From assembly GCA_036365455.1 (NCBI GenBank), contig JAWQUS010000020.1, positions 2,205,001 to 2,269,000 on the forward strand: 64,000 nt of DNA, given 5' to 3'. Source of the DNA: Macrosoma leucophasiata (lineage: Eukaryota > Arthropoda > Insecta > Lepidoptera > Hedylidae). Shown here piece after piece: positions 42,701 to 51,854 of the stretch (positions are counted from its first letter, which is position 1; each line of letters begins with the position of its first letter). The translations under genes were made by a program, and so were the position numbers. Below the pieces are notes generated by a model. The model was not told where the DNA came from. It saw only the letters and a program-made list of their open reading frames with translations, and ran no database searches.

Positions 42701-42984
42701 AGTTACCTGAGCGTCAAACCAACATATCTATCGACAGACTCAAGCCTGCCTATGTTGTGGAAGACACTGAAAACTTACCTTTACCACAAGTCCACTTACC
42801 TCAAAAACCTTTACAGTTACCTCAGAACCACATACCTTTACCTGAAAACCTTTTACCTTTACCTCAAAACCTTATACCTATACCTCAAGATCTGTTACCG
42901 AACACTTCGAGCACATCACAGCAATCGACTCACCGAGTGACAAGTCGAGGCCGAGCTGTCAAACTGCCGGTACGTTTCACTTGA
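39733..42984 (+). CDS. pol: E2 Pol polyprotein (PR-RT-RNaseH-IN)
   Basis: 1083 codons counted from the ATG at 39733, in the -1 frame of gag, so it is probably made as a Gag-Pol fusion. Protease D-T-G is at 46-48 with LGADF near 113. RT runs from about 215, with VCGDYRRLN, STIDLNRAYAQI and the catalytic FIDD at 342-345. RNase H has FSDAS near 494, YDRELLAI and FTDHKPL. The integrase has an H-H-C-C finger (HNISHPG to CINCQKSK) near 685-725, then HADIVGP, TTDQGRQF and NGIVERWH with the D, D, E residues. A GPYKVVNRTD block near 975 follows. The last 60 residues carry a heptad-periodic Leu-Pro repeat (LPQNxxP), unusual for Pol. No stops or missing catalytic residues were seen. Confidence 0.93.
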   Translation: MHYTMYLQATVGKLERTLAEADTGVPNSSYRLFVRGRKTNYSFLVDTGANISVLPRKQGQTPTPLPFKLYAANNTTINTYGEKTLELDLNLRRPYKWKFIIADVSKPILGADFLNHHQLIVDIKHRRLIDGVTNLQVAAPLMSTNIPTIRSIDIRESYHDILAKYPGTTRLTSMNLNSKINVEHYIETTGQPVHCRARPIPPHRYETVRKEFENMMQQGLCRPSKSPWSSPLHIVPKKNGDIRVCGDYRRLNTITTPDRYPVPRIKDFTYHLSGKNVFSTIDLNRAYAQIIVREQDIEKTAIITPFGLFEFPRMCPGLKNAGQTFQRYIHEVLRGLDYVFPFIDDVLIASTNETEHREHLNTVLSRLEENGITINPAKCVLGQPQVKFLGYIVSNEGIKPPEEKVEAILKYTKPKTIEELRRFLGMLNFYRDHIPNAALLQAPLNAYLHDAKKRDKTVIEWTDAANQAFDACKVSISNAALLAHPSHHATLAIFSDASDKAAGAVLQQYINNTWQPLGYFSKKFSDAQQKYSTYDRELLAIHMAVTHFRKIFEGRPLIIFTDHKPLTFAMNKTQSNTETPRRTRQLLFISEFTTDIRHVSGSENVCADALSRIEAISCPSSINYEEIAKSQEKDPSIQQLMQQPNLCIKKISIPNTNIELYCDTSTTYVRPYIPTEYRQEVFNSIHNISHPGTRTTRKLITRKYFWPAMNNDIGTWTKQCINCQKSKIHRHTHSEIGTFPPTERFTHIHADIVGPLPTTAQGHRYLVTMIDRHTRWPEAIPTTDITAETVAEVIYNNWICRFGCPTTITTDQGRQFESNLFTNLMKTMGVNRIRTTPYHPQSNGIVERWHRTLKSSLRAKLSDARSSWNQTLPTVMFGLRAALRSDSDVSAAELTYGHNLRLPSDFFEASTSTTPTSMDYGYVQNLREIIAQNRSQQRNARNNKHIFVHQDLHTCSHVFIRVDAIRTPLQTPYEGPYKVVNRTDKVFTIQLPERQTNISIDRLKPAYVVEDTENLPLPQVHLPQKPLQLPQNHIPLPENLLPLPQNLIPIPQDLLPNTSSTSQQSTHRVTSRGRAVKLPVRFT

Positions 42985-42994
42985 GGGGGGTTAC

Positions 42995-43678
42995 TGTAGC
43001 AGCCACTAACAGCAGAAACGGTGACGAAATAGTTCCTAAAAGAACTGTTTCAGTACAGCACGCATTGACGCACAAGAGACAGGAAAGTTCTTAAAAGAAC
43101 TATATGCTGTACAGATGACGTTCGACAGAGACAGGATGGTAGCTCTGAAAAGAGCTGTTAGAGCTCTTCATCTGCAATCACGCTCTAACATCTTCAGTCT
43201 TCGACGTCTCCACTTCAATACTCACCGCACGACTTCAGATCCAGCTTGAACTCATAGCCACATCAGTCTACATCTTCGGCACGCGTCGTCAGCCGGCGAG
43301 CTCCCGCGACGCGTGCGTTCATCTTGCGAGCCCCGAGCGAAAGAGCGAGCCAGCGAGCGCCGCACATACTTATACTGGTGACTGGCGCATGCGCACTGGA
43401 GTTCACCGAACTTCGAACGTATCGCGCATGCGCGCATTGCTCCCGCGCTGACCTTGACCGATAAATCGACACGTGCCGGAAAAGAGACGGAAATTGAGAT
43501 AGCATTATCAATTATCTAAAATCCTATTGGTTGTTAATTATTTATCTGTTATTTTATTGGTTTTTCATATTTTCCTTTTTTGTATAAATTGTGCTGTTTT
43601 TTGTGTAAAAATATATTCTACTACAACCTTCTGAAGAGTTTCATTATAATCAAGAACGAACACAAGTAGTCTTCAACA
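42995..43678 (+). repeat. E2 3' LTR
   Basis: 684 bp, apparently identical to the 5' LTR. It is preceded by the purine tract GAGGGGGG and TTAC, and followed by the AATA target duplication. Confidence 0.93.
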
Positions 43679-43722
43679 AATATATGTCATATGCTTATAA
43701 TTGATAAAACGTTCACAATTCT

Positions 43723-44669
43723 CTATGGCATAAAGCAACACCAAAGGGGAGTAGCCATATGCAGGCTTTCCCCTCTGTCAAAGTACAAGCCCAAATGGGC
43801 CTATAGCCTACGTAATAGACATTTTTTCCCCCGCAAAAAATGACAGACTGTTTTGCATCGGTAATAAACGCTAAGGCTACTCCCCGCCAGTCCGCCGCGG
43901 GCGGTGGCCCGTGTTACTCTATGGTAAAAGGCGAACAAGTGTGAGTTGGACTCACGTTTGCGGACTCGGGTTCTGCACAGTTAACGAATTTCCTATGTTA
44001 CCATTAACTCCATAGACTTCTCTTTTAAGTTTTTACGTAACCAAAGTGGCAAACAAGCATGCAGTTCACATGGATGTTAAGTGATGACTGCAGCTTATAG
44101 ACATCTACACAGAAAGAAAGGAAAAAGCAAGTACCAAGTATAAGTGTGATTTTTTAAAATTACATTTTATTGATACATTCAAAAACGTAAACCTACATGA
44201 GGCGTGCTTGATGCTTCGTAGGATTCTCTGTTGCAGTAGGTATAGGTAAACTGCATTGGATTCTAAATTCGATTGGTAGAAAAAGATTCACAAAGGAAAG
44301 GCCCCTTTTCCTTGTAAATCTTTTCCTACCAATTCCGTCCAAGTCCGTCAGGAGCCCCAAGCTCTAGTTGTCCCAAAATGAAATGGTTTAAAAGCTCTTA
44401 GAAACAAATAAATTTTAAAAGGTTGGTTCTCATGCGGATCTCCTCATTTCTGATTCAATATCGCAGGAAACTCCGAGCATAGCTCTCTCGATTGCTCTCT
44501 GAATGACCTTGAGCCTTCTCATAAGACCCATGGCGAGCGACAACCAACCCAAGGCCATCTTTAAATGTATGTTATACGCCCTCGAAACCCTGCACTGAAA
44601 CTCTACCACCAATGGCAAACAGATAAATATATGTCATATGCTTATAATTGATAAAACGTTCACAATTCT
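43723..44669. repeat. Right unit of the segmental duplication
   Basis: A 947-bp compact copy of the left unit. It starts CTATGGCATAAAGCAACACC and ends TTCACAATTCT. It includes about 45 bp (43921-43965, containing AAGGCGAACAAGTGTGAGTT) missing from the left unit. It contains a family A piece at 44044-44115 and the LINE fragment at 44424-44620. The junction with the left unit is direct, so the two are in tandem. Confidence 0.75.
44424..44620 (-). pseudogene. LINE C-terminal fragment, right duplicate
   Basis: Duplicate of 37807-38007; the minus-strand frame 44430-44618 repeats the QRAIERAMLGV block. At its end it preserves the empty E2 target sequence. Confidence 0.65.
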
Positions 44670-45769
44670 TTAGTAGGGACATTATTGTGATAGTACAATA
44701 ACAATTTGAATAGCCACATCTACTCCAAGGTCCACGTTTTGTACAAACGACCCTTTTCATTATCACCATCCTTTCGTGACACCTTTGATAAAAGCCTTTA
44801 ATATCTACATTTGTATAAATGATATATCCATTGAATAACCCGTTTCGGCCCACAAAGGACTTTTATGTGAATTTATTTAATTGGCATGAAGTATACTTTT
44901 TATGGTTGAGTGAAAGGGTCTTAAAAACATAATGTGGAGTGGGTGAAGCTTAATTAATTTCGTTAAACATCTAAATAAACATTTGATATGGAAATAGATG
45001 TTGTTTGAACAAGATTCAGAGTGTAAACAACCAGCCTGTTAATTAAATAATCGGAGTAATCATTTGGACAGTTTTGCTCCGATGGTTTGTACTAGACAGG
45101 TTCACACTTACATATCATTTAGCAGCAGAAAGATTGTATTTAAACAATTCAACAAAGGAAAAGAAAATTTAAATTTTATCACTTCTTGTTTTCTTGAAAT
45201 TTTAACCCGAAAAGACTCCAACTATGTCTAATTCAGTCTTATAACAAATTATTATTAAGGGAGACCTAGACACTCGGGATTCGGGATTCGGTTATTAGCG
45301 AGGCGCTGAAGAGCCCTCAACGCTAACCTCCCAGAAGTAAAGCTCGTTATATGGAGTGTGTGCTGAGGAACATGTAGGCCGAGTCGGTTGCGATTTTATT
45401 CACATATAAACCTTACTATCTTTCAAAACGTTGATTGTTAACAGTATTTTTTATTGTGTGGATTATGTTGCTTTTATATCCCAAAGGCAAATTAAGAGTT
45501 TCATTTGGCTTTATTCATACGAATAGAAACAGAAATAGAAATTGGATTGAAAATTGGTGCACAACGATAATTAGACATCTGACAGTAGCGTTAAGCTGAA
45601 AACTGAAGGACCTTTAAAAGTAGAGTTTGTAAGATTAGACGTCCGTAACAGAGCTTCACTTTTCCAGGTTTCGTTTTGTTTACGGTAGAGTAGAATACCA
45701 TAGTAGATACCTGTTGTTATTTTTATGAATCACATAAGAATTTTAGACTTCATATGCCTTAATATCATC
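44670..45769. other. norpA intron 2, no gene seen
   Basis: No exon or element recognised. CTCGGGATTCGGGATTCGG at about 45272 is a short tandem word. Confidence 0.4.
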
Positions 45770-46345
45770 CCAATTTTTTTATTTATTTATTTATTTAAAC
45801 TTTAATGCACCTAGTACATAAGGCGGACTTAATGCCATAGGGCATTCTCTACCAGTCAACCTTGAGGTAGTGGGATACTGATAGTAGGGGTGCAATTATA
45901 AAAAGTATATGGACAGTAAGAAATAGGTATTTTTTAGAAACAAAAACATTATATATAAATTATATTTAACAATCAATAAAAAGATAAAAATATATTAGAT
46001 ATAATTATTATATTTACGTATCACAAATAATATATACATAACTTATACAGTATATAGATAATATATACAATAATATATAAATATATATTATAAATATATG
46101 TGCATAGGACGACAGAAAGTTAAAACTAAGACATCGATTCCAGGAAGTGACTATAGAGCTTTCGTTTGAATGAAAACTTAGAGGGCGACTTACGAATGTC
46201 AAGGGGCAGCGTGTTCCAGAGCTTAATTGCAGATATTACAAAAAGTTTCGACAAGAAAAACAGAATGGTGGGAAGGTATTGCAAAGGTATTTTTTTTATA
46301 TTTATACGCTCTACCTCATCAGTAGGTGCGGTCCTAGACAAAAAA
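45770..46345 (-). pseudogene. LINE 3' end with RT C-terminal remnant
   Basis: Minus-strand frame 46126-46341 contains a ISAIKLWNTLPLDIRKSPSK block and ends FKRKLYSHFLE. The LWNxLPxxIRxSxSxxxFKxxL pattern is the C-terminus of many LINE reverse transcriptase proteins. Downstream lie an AT-rich 3' region and TTTAAACTTTAATGCACC at 45794, which resembles 60865-60880. Confidence 0.7.
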
Positions 46346-47571
46346 TTGAAAACATTATTATTTTTTGTGTTAATTTCGATGTCATATCTGAATTACGAGA
46401 GAGGAACATAACATATTATCACCCTTCCCTCCTTATGACCGCATTTGTCATCAAAGAGATTCAAGGGGCAGTTGACGCGACAACGTTGTTTCTCTCAACG
46501 TCTCCAATTCCTTTCACTTATGTTGCTCTGTAACTAGAGATGGTTGTTTCTCAAATGTCTGAATTAGTAATTTCAGGGTTGTACGTTCCCATGTAATTGG
46601 ACTCAGCTAATTAGTTGATTAGTCGAAGAGAGTACTATATCATTAAGCGGGAAAGAGATAAAGCTAATCCCTTGTAATGTAACCTGCGCAATCGTTATTG
46701 GAGACACAGAAAAGGGTGCCTGATGGTTTTTATATTAAACAATTGTTTTAATCGTAATGAATCGTCACTAAGTTGTACTATTTGAAGCAAATTAATGTGA
46801 ATCTGTGCAGGAACTGGTGGAAATGTTGCTCCGACGAAAAGGGAAGATTCTCCGACCAGGCGAGGTGATAGCGCCTAGCCGCGTCCTAACGATTAATGTT
46901 TGGGAAGTTGTATATAGGGTAGTGGGATACTGATAGTAGCATAACTCTTGTGAAAACTCCGTATGTGCGATGCAACTCGGTCATACGCCATCTTCTGTAA
47001 TAAACAAGTACTTTATATTTCTTTAGTGCTCCACTAGGTGGCGCTTTATGTAGTGGACGTTACAAATATATCTTTAAAAAATCAAAAATATCATCTGTTT
47101 CTATCAATACGTAAACTTAAGAATTTAGTCCGAATGTATTGTTCTACCAAAACAAATATATTGATCCTTATTCCTTATTCACATATAGTATAATACATAT
47201 AGTAATACACATAGTTCACATATAGTATAATACATTCGTATTATTATCTTTGATCCTGACTTACATCAAACACGTTTGCATCTTAGACCTGCATTTTAAG
47301 TACAAGGATGCCCTACCTCGTTTTTTTACGGGCGACATATGTCAATATCAAGATGAAAGGTGAGTATATAGTGGATTAGGTATGTGTTTTCCAACAACAT
47401 TTGATGGATGGATGGATGAACGACTTTTCAAATTCCTAATTTCTTAAATTTAAATTATTCCATACTTTTTTTTGCCATTAAACTGGCATTTGCATTTGCC
47501 ACGCACGTTTACCTAGGCAAAATATCGCCACGTGCAGCGGGGCCAATGCTCTTTTGAACTTTTGAAAAAAA
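46346..47571. other. norpA intron 2, no gene seen
   Basis: GTAGTGGGATACTGATAGTAG at about 46921 repeats a word at 45867-45887. GATGGATGGATGGATG occurs at about 47403. No coding exon seen. Confidence 0.4.
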
Positions 47572-47647
47572 ATTTTTTTTTTTGGGGTATTTACGTGTAA
47601 AAAGTCGTAGAACAAATGTTGTTGAGATTGATCTAGAGAGGCTGCCT
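47572..47647. repeat. Inverted repeat arm, pairs with 48362-48438
   Basis: GGGGTATTTACGTGTAAAAA, GTCGTAGAACAAATGTTGTT and GATCTAGAGAGGCTGCCT are mirrored at 48362-48438 with very few differences. The right arm is itself bracketed by two palindromes of the TGTATAGATGTATACATCTA type at about 48330-48362 and 48441-48466. Confidence 0.8.
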
Positions 47648-47739
47648 GCAATAGGTGATGCGCTAATTAACCCTGTATATATGTGTTGATATCTCTAGTT
47701 TCTAATAATTGTACCTCACGTATTGTTAAACTGCTTTAA

Positions 47740-47995
47740 GGTGTTGACAATGTGTTTAGTGAAGTGAATGAATCTAGTCCGGGATATTACTGTATAACAC
47801 ATTTATTGGTTACGTCGCCATTCGTTCTGAATAGGCGCTGTTCCATATTTGATATGGAAATCACAAAGGCATTTTCTGTATCGGAAGCTTTTACTTGGAA
47901 ATGCTTTGTGATTTCATCCTTCTCTTTCAGCCTTCGAATGTTCTTTTGTGAGAAATCGACTATTATGAGCAAACTTATATAACACGTGCCAACGG
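47740..47995 (+). repeat. Repeat copy paired with 48690-48890
   Basis: GGTTACGTCGCCAT, GCGCTGTTCCATATTTGATA and TGGAAATCACAAAGGC resemble GGTTATGTCGCCAT, GCCGTTGTTCCATGTTTGAA and TGGAAATCACAATGGC at 48766-48830. Class unknown; the short open frame here is not supported. Confidence 0.5.
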
Positions 47996-48029
47996 GAATT
48001 GTTTGCTGGTAAGTTTATAAAGAACTAGC

Positions 48030-48375
48030 TGTGCCCGCGACTTCGCCCGCGTGACAATTTATGATTGTTCAGTATCTACCCGGACGAAGTCGTGGGCGCA
48101 GCTAGCATAAAAGTAGCCTAAGTTACTCCTTATTACATCAGCTAACTGCCAGTGAAAGAAGTCAAAATTGGTCCAGCCGTTCCCAAGATTAGCCCCGACA
48201 CACAGACAGACAGACAGACAGACAAAAATTGTAGAAAAAATTGTTTTGGTATATGTACCGTGTATACATACATATGCATTTAGTAAAAATCAGTTATTTT
48301 TGTATTACAAGCAGACACTCCAATTCTATTTATTTGTATAGATGTAGACATCTATACAAATAGGCAGCCTCTCTA
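48030..48375 (-). mobile_element. Helitron-like element, third family
   Basis: Read on the minus strand it starts TCTATACAAATAAATAGAAT, TGGAGTGTCTGCTTG, continues with a GACAGACAGACA tract, GGGAACGGCTGGACCAATTT, GTAATAAGGAGTAACTTAGG and CTAGCTGCGCCCACGACTTC. It then ends in a mirrored second terminus CGCGGGCACAGCTAG at about 48034. The last 80 bp form a head-to-head pair of ends, which recurs at 52630-52710 in the opposite orientation. Confidence 0.6.
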
Positions 48376-48439
48376 GATCAATCTCAACAACATTTGTTCT
48401 ACGACTTTTTACACGTAAATAAATGCCAAAAAAAAAAAA

Positions 48440-49002
48440 ATGTATAGATGTATACATCTATACAAATAAATAAAAGATAAAAGCGGTCAAGTGCGAGTTG
48501 GACCCGCGCTCACAGAGTCCCATACAATTAATAAATTTTGCTTTATAGGTTTTTCTGTTACCTATCTAAATGTAAACAATATGAATGTTTGTTTATAAAT
48601 ACATAGTCGGTACACACTTCTGCCTATTCCTTCGGGAAAATACATCAGCAGAGTAATGTGTACGAACAATCGATCATTCGAGAACAACCGTCCCATATCA
48701 CATCCACGCTCCACGGAAGCGCGCGCTTGCATCTGACAGCCACATCTGAGGCTGTCACATTTCTAGGTTATGTCGCCATAGATCTCAATGGCCGTTGTTC
48801 CATGTTTGAAATGGAAATCACAATGGCGGCCCGTTCTGTATCATGAAAGTTTTTCTTTATGCTTTGTAATTCAGGTCTCGACCGTGAAAATATTCTTATT
48901 GTTAGGGATTACAAAAGAATGTCGGAAAACTTTAATTAGGTAGTTTTAATTAGTAAAAAGTACTGGTGGACCTATCACAAATCTAAATCTTAACTTTAAT
49001 AA
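48440..49002. other. norpA intron 2, no gene seen
   Basis: Holds the second copy of the 47740 repeat (48690-48890) and AT-rich sequence. No exon seen. Confidence 0.4.
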
Positions 49003-49004
49003 TA

Positions 49005-50323
49005 GGTTGGGGAAAAAGTCTTTTCGCATTAAAGTATGTATGAACTTGTAATAAAATCTCTTTGGCTGTAGTATTTGTATCTGGCTGGTTTTGGTATCAT
49101 TGAAAGTTAAAATTTTAAAGAACATAATTCCAAATTCAAATTTCAAATTGCAAATGTGTGATTTTCATTTGTTTTTCGTACTGTCAAGATGAGTGAATCT
49201 AATGAAGAAATTCGATACATTTTAAAATTTTACTACAAAAAAGGTAAAAATGCAACGCAAGCCGCGAAAAAAATTGGCGATGTTTATGGACCTAGTGCAG
49301 TGTCTGTGAGAGTAGCACAACTTTGGTTTAAACGTTTTCAATCCGGAAATTTTGATGTCAAAGATGCACCTCGCTCTGGTCGCCCTATTACGGATAAAAT
49401 GGATGCCATTTTTGAAAAAGTTGAGCAAGATCGACATATCAGTAGTTACGACGTAGCTGAAGAACTGAGAATTGATCACAACAGTTGGGGCGCATTTGAA
49501 AAAAGCTGGGTACAAAAAAAAAGCTCGATATTTGGGTACCTCACTGAAAGAAACCTAATGAACCGTGTACTCATTTGTGATTCTTTATTACGACGTAATG
49601 AAACCGAATCATTTTTGAAGAAGCTGATAACTGGTGATGAAAAGTGGATCACGTACGACAAGAACGTGCGAAAAAGGTCGTGGTCAAAGGCCGGTCAGGC
49701 TTCACAGACTGTGGCGAAACCCGGATTAACTCGCAATAAGGTGATGTTGTGTGTGTGGTGGGATTGGAAGGGCATTATTCATTATGAGCTATTACCACCA
49801 GGCAGGACTATCGATTCTGAACTCTACTGCGAACAACTGATGAGATTAAAGCAAGAAGTTGAGAGAAAGCATTATTCATTATGAGCTATTACCACCAGGC
49901 AGGACTATCGATTCTGAACTCTACTGCGAACAACTGATGAGATTAAAGCAAGAAGTCGAGAGAAAGCGTCCGGAATTGATCAACAGAAGGAGTGTGGTGT
50001 TTCATAATGATAACGCTAGAACCTCACACATCTATAGCCACTCAGCAAAAATTAAGAGAGTTTGGCAGGGAGGTGTTAATGCATCCGCCGTTTAGTTCTG
50101 ACCTTGCACCTTCAGATTTCCACCTGTTTCGGTCTCTTCAGAATTGTTTATGCAATGTTAGGTCCCAAAATTTTTATAGCAATGGGATCATGTCCCTACC
50201 TACAAGATGGCAAAAGGTTATCGAACAAAATGGTACATACATACTTTAGTTAAATTTAAATAAACTATATTAAAAAATGTTTTGAATTATCTTAAAAAAT
50301 GCGGAGAAACTTTTTCCCCAACC
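49005..50323 (+). mobile_element. mariner element M1, degenerate
   Basis: Inverted ends GGTTGGGGAAAAAGTCTTTT and (reversed) GGTTGGGGAAAAAGTTTCTC of about 26 bp, with TA on each side (49003-49004, 50324-50325). The 1.3-kb interior encodes a mariner transposase on the + strand. TA targets and the DD34D-type transposase define the mariner family. Confidence 0.9.
49189..50249 (+). pseudogene. mariner transposase, broken (M1)
   Basis: The frame opens MSESNEEIRYILKFYYKKGK with the N-terminal helix-turn-helix DNA-binding region (to about residue 110), then ITGDEKWITYD with the first catalytic Asp. Three lesions are visible relative to M2. First, the segment around residue 100 is altered and shortened. 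Second, a 97-bp direct duplication (49773-49869 and 49870-49966, one mismatch) shifts the frame, so the original frame stops at 49884. Third, a deletion near 50160 removes about 20 codons before the C-terminus. The second and third Asp regions (DNAR and LAPSDFH) survive only in shifted frames. No active protein can be made. Confidence 0.9.
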
Positions 50324-50329
50324 TAATAT

Positions 50330-50667
50330 ATATATATATTTTTTGTTTGTTTGTTTGTAATGAATAGGCTCAATAACTACTGGACCGATTTAAAAAATTC
50401 TTTCACTATTCGAAAGCTACATTATCCACGGGTAACATAGGCTATATTATATTTTGGAAAAAATAGGGTTCCGTAAGATATTTGGGTTTTTCAGACACAA
50501 GGTGTAAAAAATCAACCAGAAAAGTTAACTTATTTTGGGTACGTTGCCTCAACTATAAAAGATATCGAGGAAGACTTTAGGCTTTATCTATGTATAATCA
50601 TCACGCTAAGACGAATAGGAGAGGGTAGGCAACATTGCACCGTGCGAAACCGGGGCGGGCCGCTAGT
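50330..50667 (+). mobile_element. Helitron-like element, second family
   Basis: GTTTGTTTGTTTGTAATGAA, CTACTGGACCGATTTAAAAA, AAGACTTTAGGCTTTATC, GGAGAGGGTAGGCAACATTG and the terminus GGGGCGGGCCGCTAG followed by T. It shares blocks with 14812-15065. It begins right after the M1 element and its TATATA flank. Confidence 0.6.
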
Positions 50668-51187
50668 CTATACTTATAATAAATCTGTAGAAGTGTAAAT
50701 TCTGTACATTAAAAAAATTGAAAAAATAAATACCAGGGGATGTTATTAGATCGATACCGAACACAAATATGTGATTAGATTTTTTTTTGTCTGTCTGTCT
50801 GTCTGTCTGTTTGTTCAAGCATCACATAAAAACTACTGGTTCGATTACAATGAAACTTGGTATGATTATATTTTAACCTTTGGCGCACAACATTGGGTAC
50901 TTTTTATCCCGGAAAAATGTCTGTTTGTCTGTGTGTTTGTACTATATACTGCTAATATCAGAAATGGCTTATTCGATTTGCGGTTTTCACTAATATATTG
51001 TAGTAAGTTTCACTTAACATTTAGTGTTTGTTTCATGTAAATCGGTTCAGAAATAAAAAAGTTATGTCAATTTAAAGAATCGTATCGAATATTTTTAAGC
51101 TATTCTGTATCTTAGTTCTATCTTTTAGGGAGTTTCGTACCTAATAGGTAAAAACGGACCCTACGGATAACTAATCCTCCGCTGTCT

Positions 51188-51218
<31 letters not shown>

Positions 51219-51339
51219 ACCAGGCTGTATCTCATAAATAGTGATAGCTAGAAAGCTAACATTTTCACAAGTTATGTATTTCTTTACGATATTCAATAAA
51301 CTGCAAAGTCTATTAAATCGGTTGCCTAACTAGCATAGT
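50668..51339. repeat. Simple-repeat-bearing transposon debris
   Basis: CTGTCTGTCTGTCTGTTTGT at 50790-50812 and CTGTCTGTCTGTCTGTCCGT at 51183-51205 lie inside two more degraded repeats (TACTGGTTCGATTACAATGA, AGGCTGTATCTCATAAATAG). These words are common in insect transposon tails. No coding exon seen. Confidence 0.45.
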
Positions 51340-51505
51340 TGGCAATAGATGGCGCTGCTCCTACCATAAAGCAATGCAATAAATGTGAAGGATAGATTTG
51401 ACAAATCGGGCAGGACTTCAGTAGCTCAATTGGAAGAGCGGCTGGACTAGATTCCCAGTAGGCCGCGAGTTCGAGTCTCGCCTGAAGTCAAATTTTTCTT
51501 TACAT
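51340..51505 (+). mobile_element. tRNA-derived SINE, family D
   Basis: The tRNA-like head at 51414-51489 has fully paired acceptor strands GACTTCA and TGAAGTC, D-arm GCTCAATTGGAAGAGC and T-arm GCGAGTTCGAGTCTCGC. The anticodon stem is imperfect and the flank GATAGATTTGACAAATCGGG before it also belongs to the family (compare 18575-18600 reversed). The tail resumes after a Helitron insertion with CACAAGCATGTGTTAATGCG at 51715. Confidence 0.75.
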
Positions 51506-51526
51506 TTTTCTTTATATAAAATACTA

Positions 51527-51705
51527 GCGGCCCGCCCCGGCTTCGCCCGCGCTGCTCTGCTCCTATTAGTCATAGCGTAATGTAAGCTATCCTATCTCTC
51601 AAGTTGGATCGAACTGCACATGGTGTGCGAATTTTATTATAATCGGTTAAGTGGTTTAGGAGTCCATTGAGGACAAACATTTTGACACGAGATTTATATA
51701 TATTA
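51527..51705 (-). mobile_element. Helitron-like fragment inside SINE D
   Basis: Forward text begins ACTAGCGGCCCGCCCCGGCT, which is a reversed CTAG terminus, and ends near ATTTATATATATTAAG. It separates the head of the family D SINE from its tail. Confidence 0.55.
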
Positions 51706-51854
51706 AGATATTTCACAAGCATGTGTTAATGCGAAATAATATAAAACAATTATGTATTTCTGTTACCGCTATAATGTAGACGCTTATAATTTTCACATAA
51801 TTTTTAGGTCTTATGTTGTATTGTAGCTTCCGTAATAAATCTATATACGTAGTA

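Larger units (their letters stand above)
38019..43678 (+). mobile_element. LTR retrotransposon E2 (Ty3/gypsy, CsRn1/Kabuki-like), complete
   Basis: A 5660-bp element with two 684-bp LTRs (38019-38702 and 42995-43678) that look identical by eye. It has a tRNA-Trp type primer site (TGGTGACGCCGACGTGAT), intact gag and pol frames, and a G-rich tract before the 3' LTR. AATA is duplicated exactly on both sides (38015-38018 and 43679-43682). The paralogous empty site at about 44627 has a single AATA in the same sequence (CAGATAAATATATGTCATAT), which proves the insertion. The primer site and the C-x2-H-x9-C-x3-C Gag knuckle are features of the CsRn1/Kabuki lineage. Identical LTRs and open frames indicate a very young, possibly still mobile copy. 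Its GC content is visibly higher than the surroundings. Confidence 0.96.
34280..43722. repeat. Left unit of a segmental duplication (contains E2)
   Basis: Three blocks of this unit recur in the same order in the right unit 43723-44669: 34280-34398 (CTATGGCATAAAGCAACACC), about 35790-36306 (CGGACTCGGGTTCTGCACAG to CTTAGAAACAAA) and 37807-38018 continued at 43679-43722 (TTCTCATGCGGATCTCC to CACAATTCT). The intervening 34410-35785 and 36307-37806 are absent from the right unit. E2 interrupts the third block here but not in the right unit. Confidence 0.75.

Noticed and set aside
51414..51489. Functional tRNA gene
   Set aside because: The acceptor, D- and T-arms fold, but the anticodon stem is imperfect and the flanks and linked tail recur with the head at 18481-18720, so it is a SINE.
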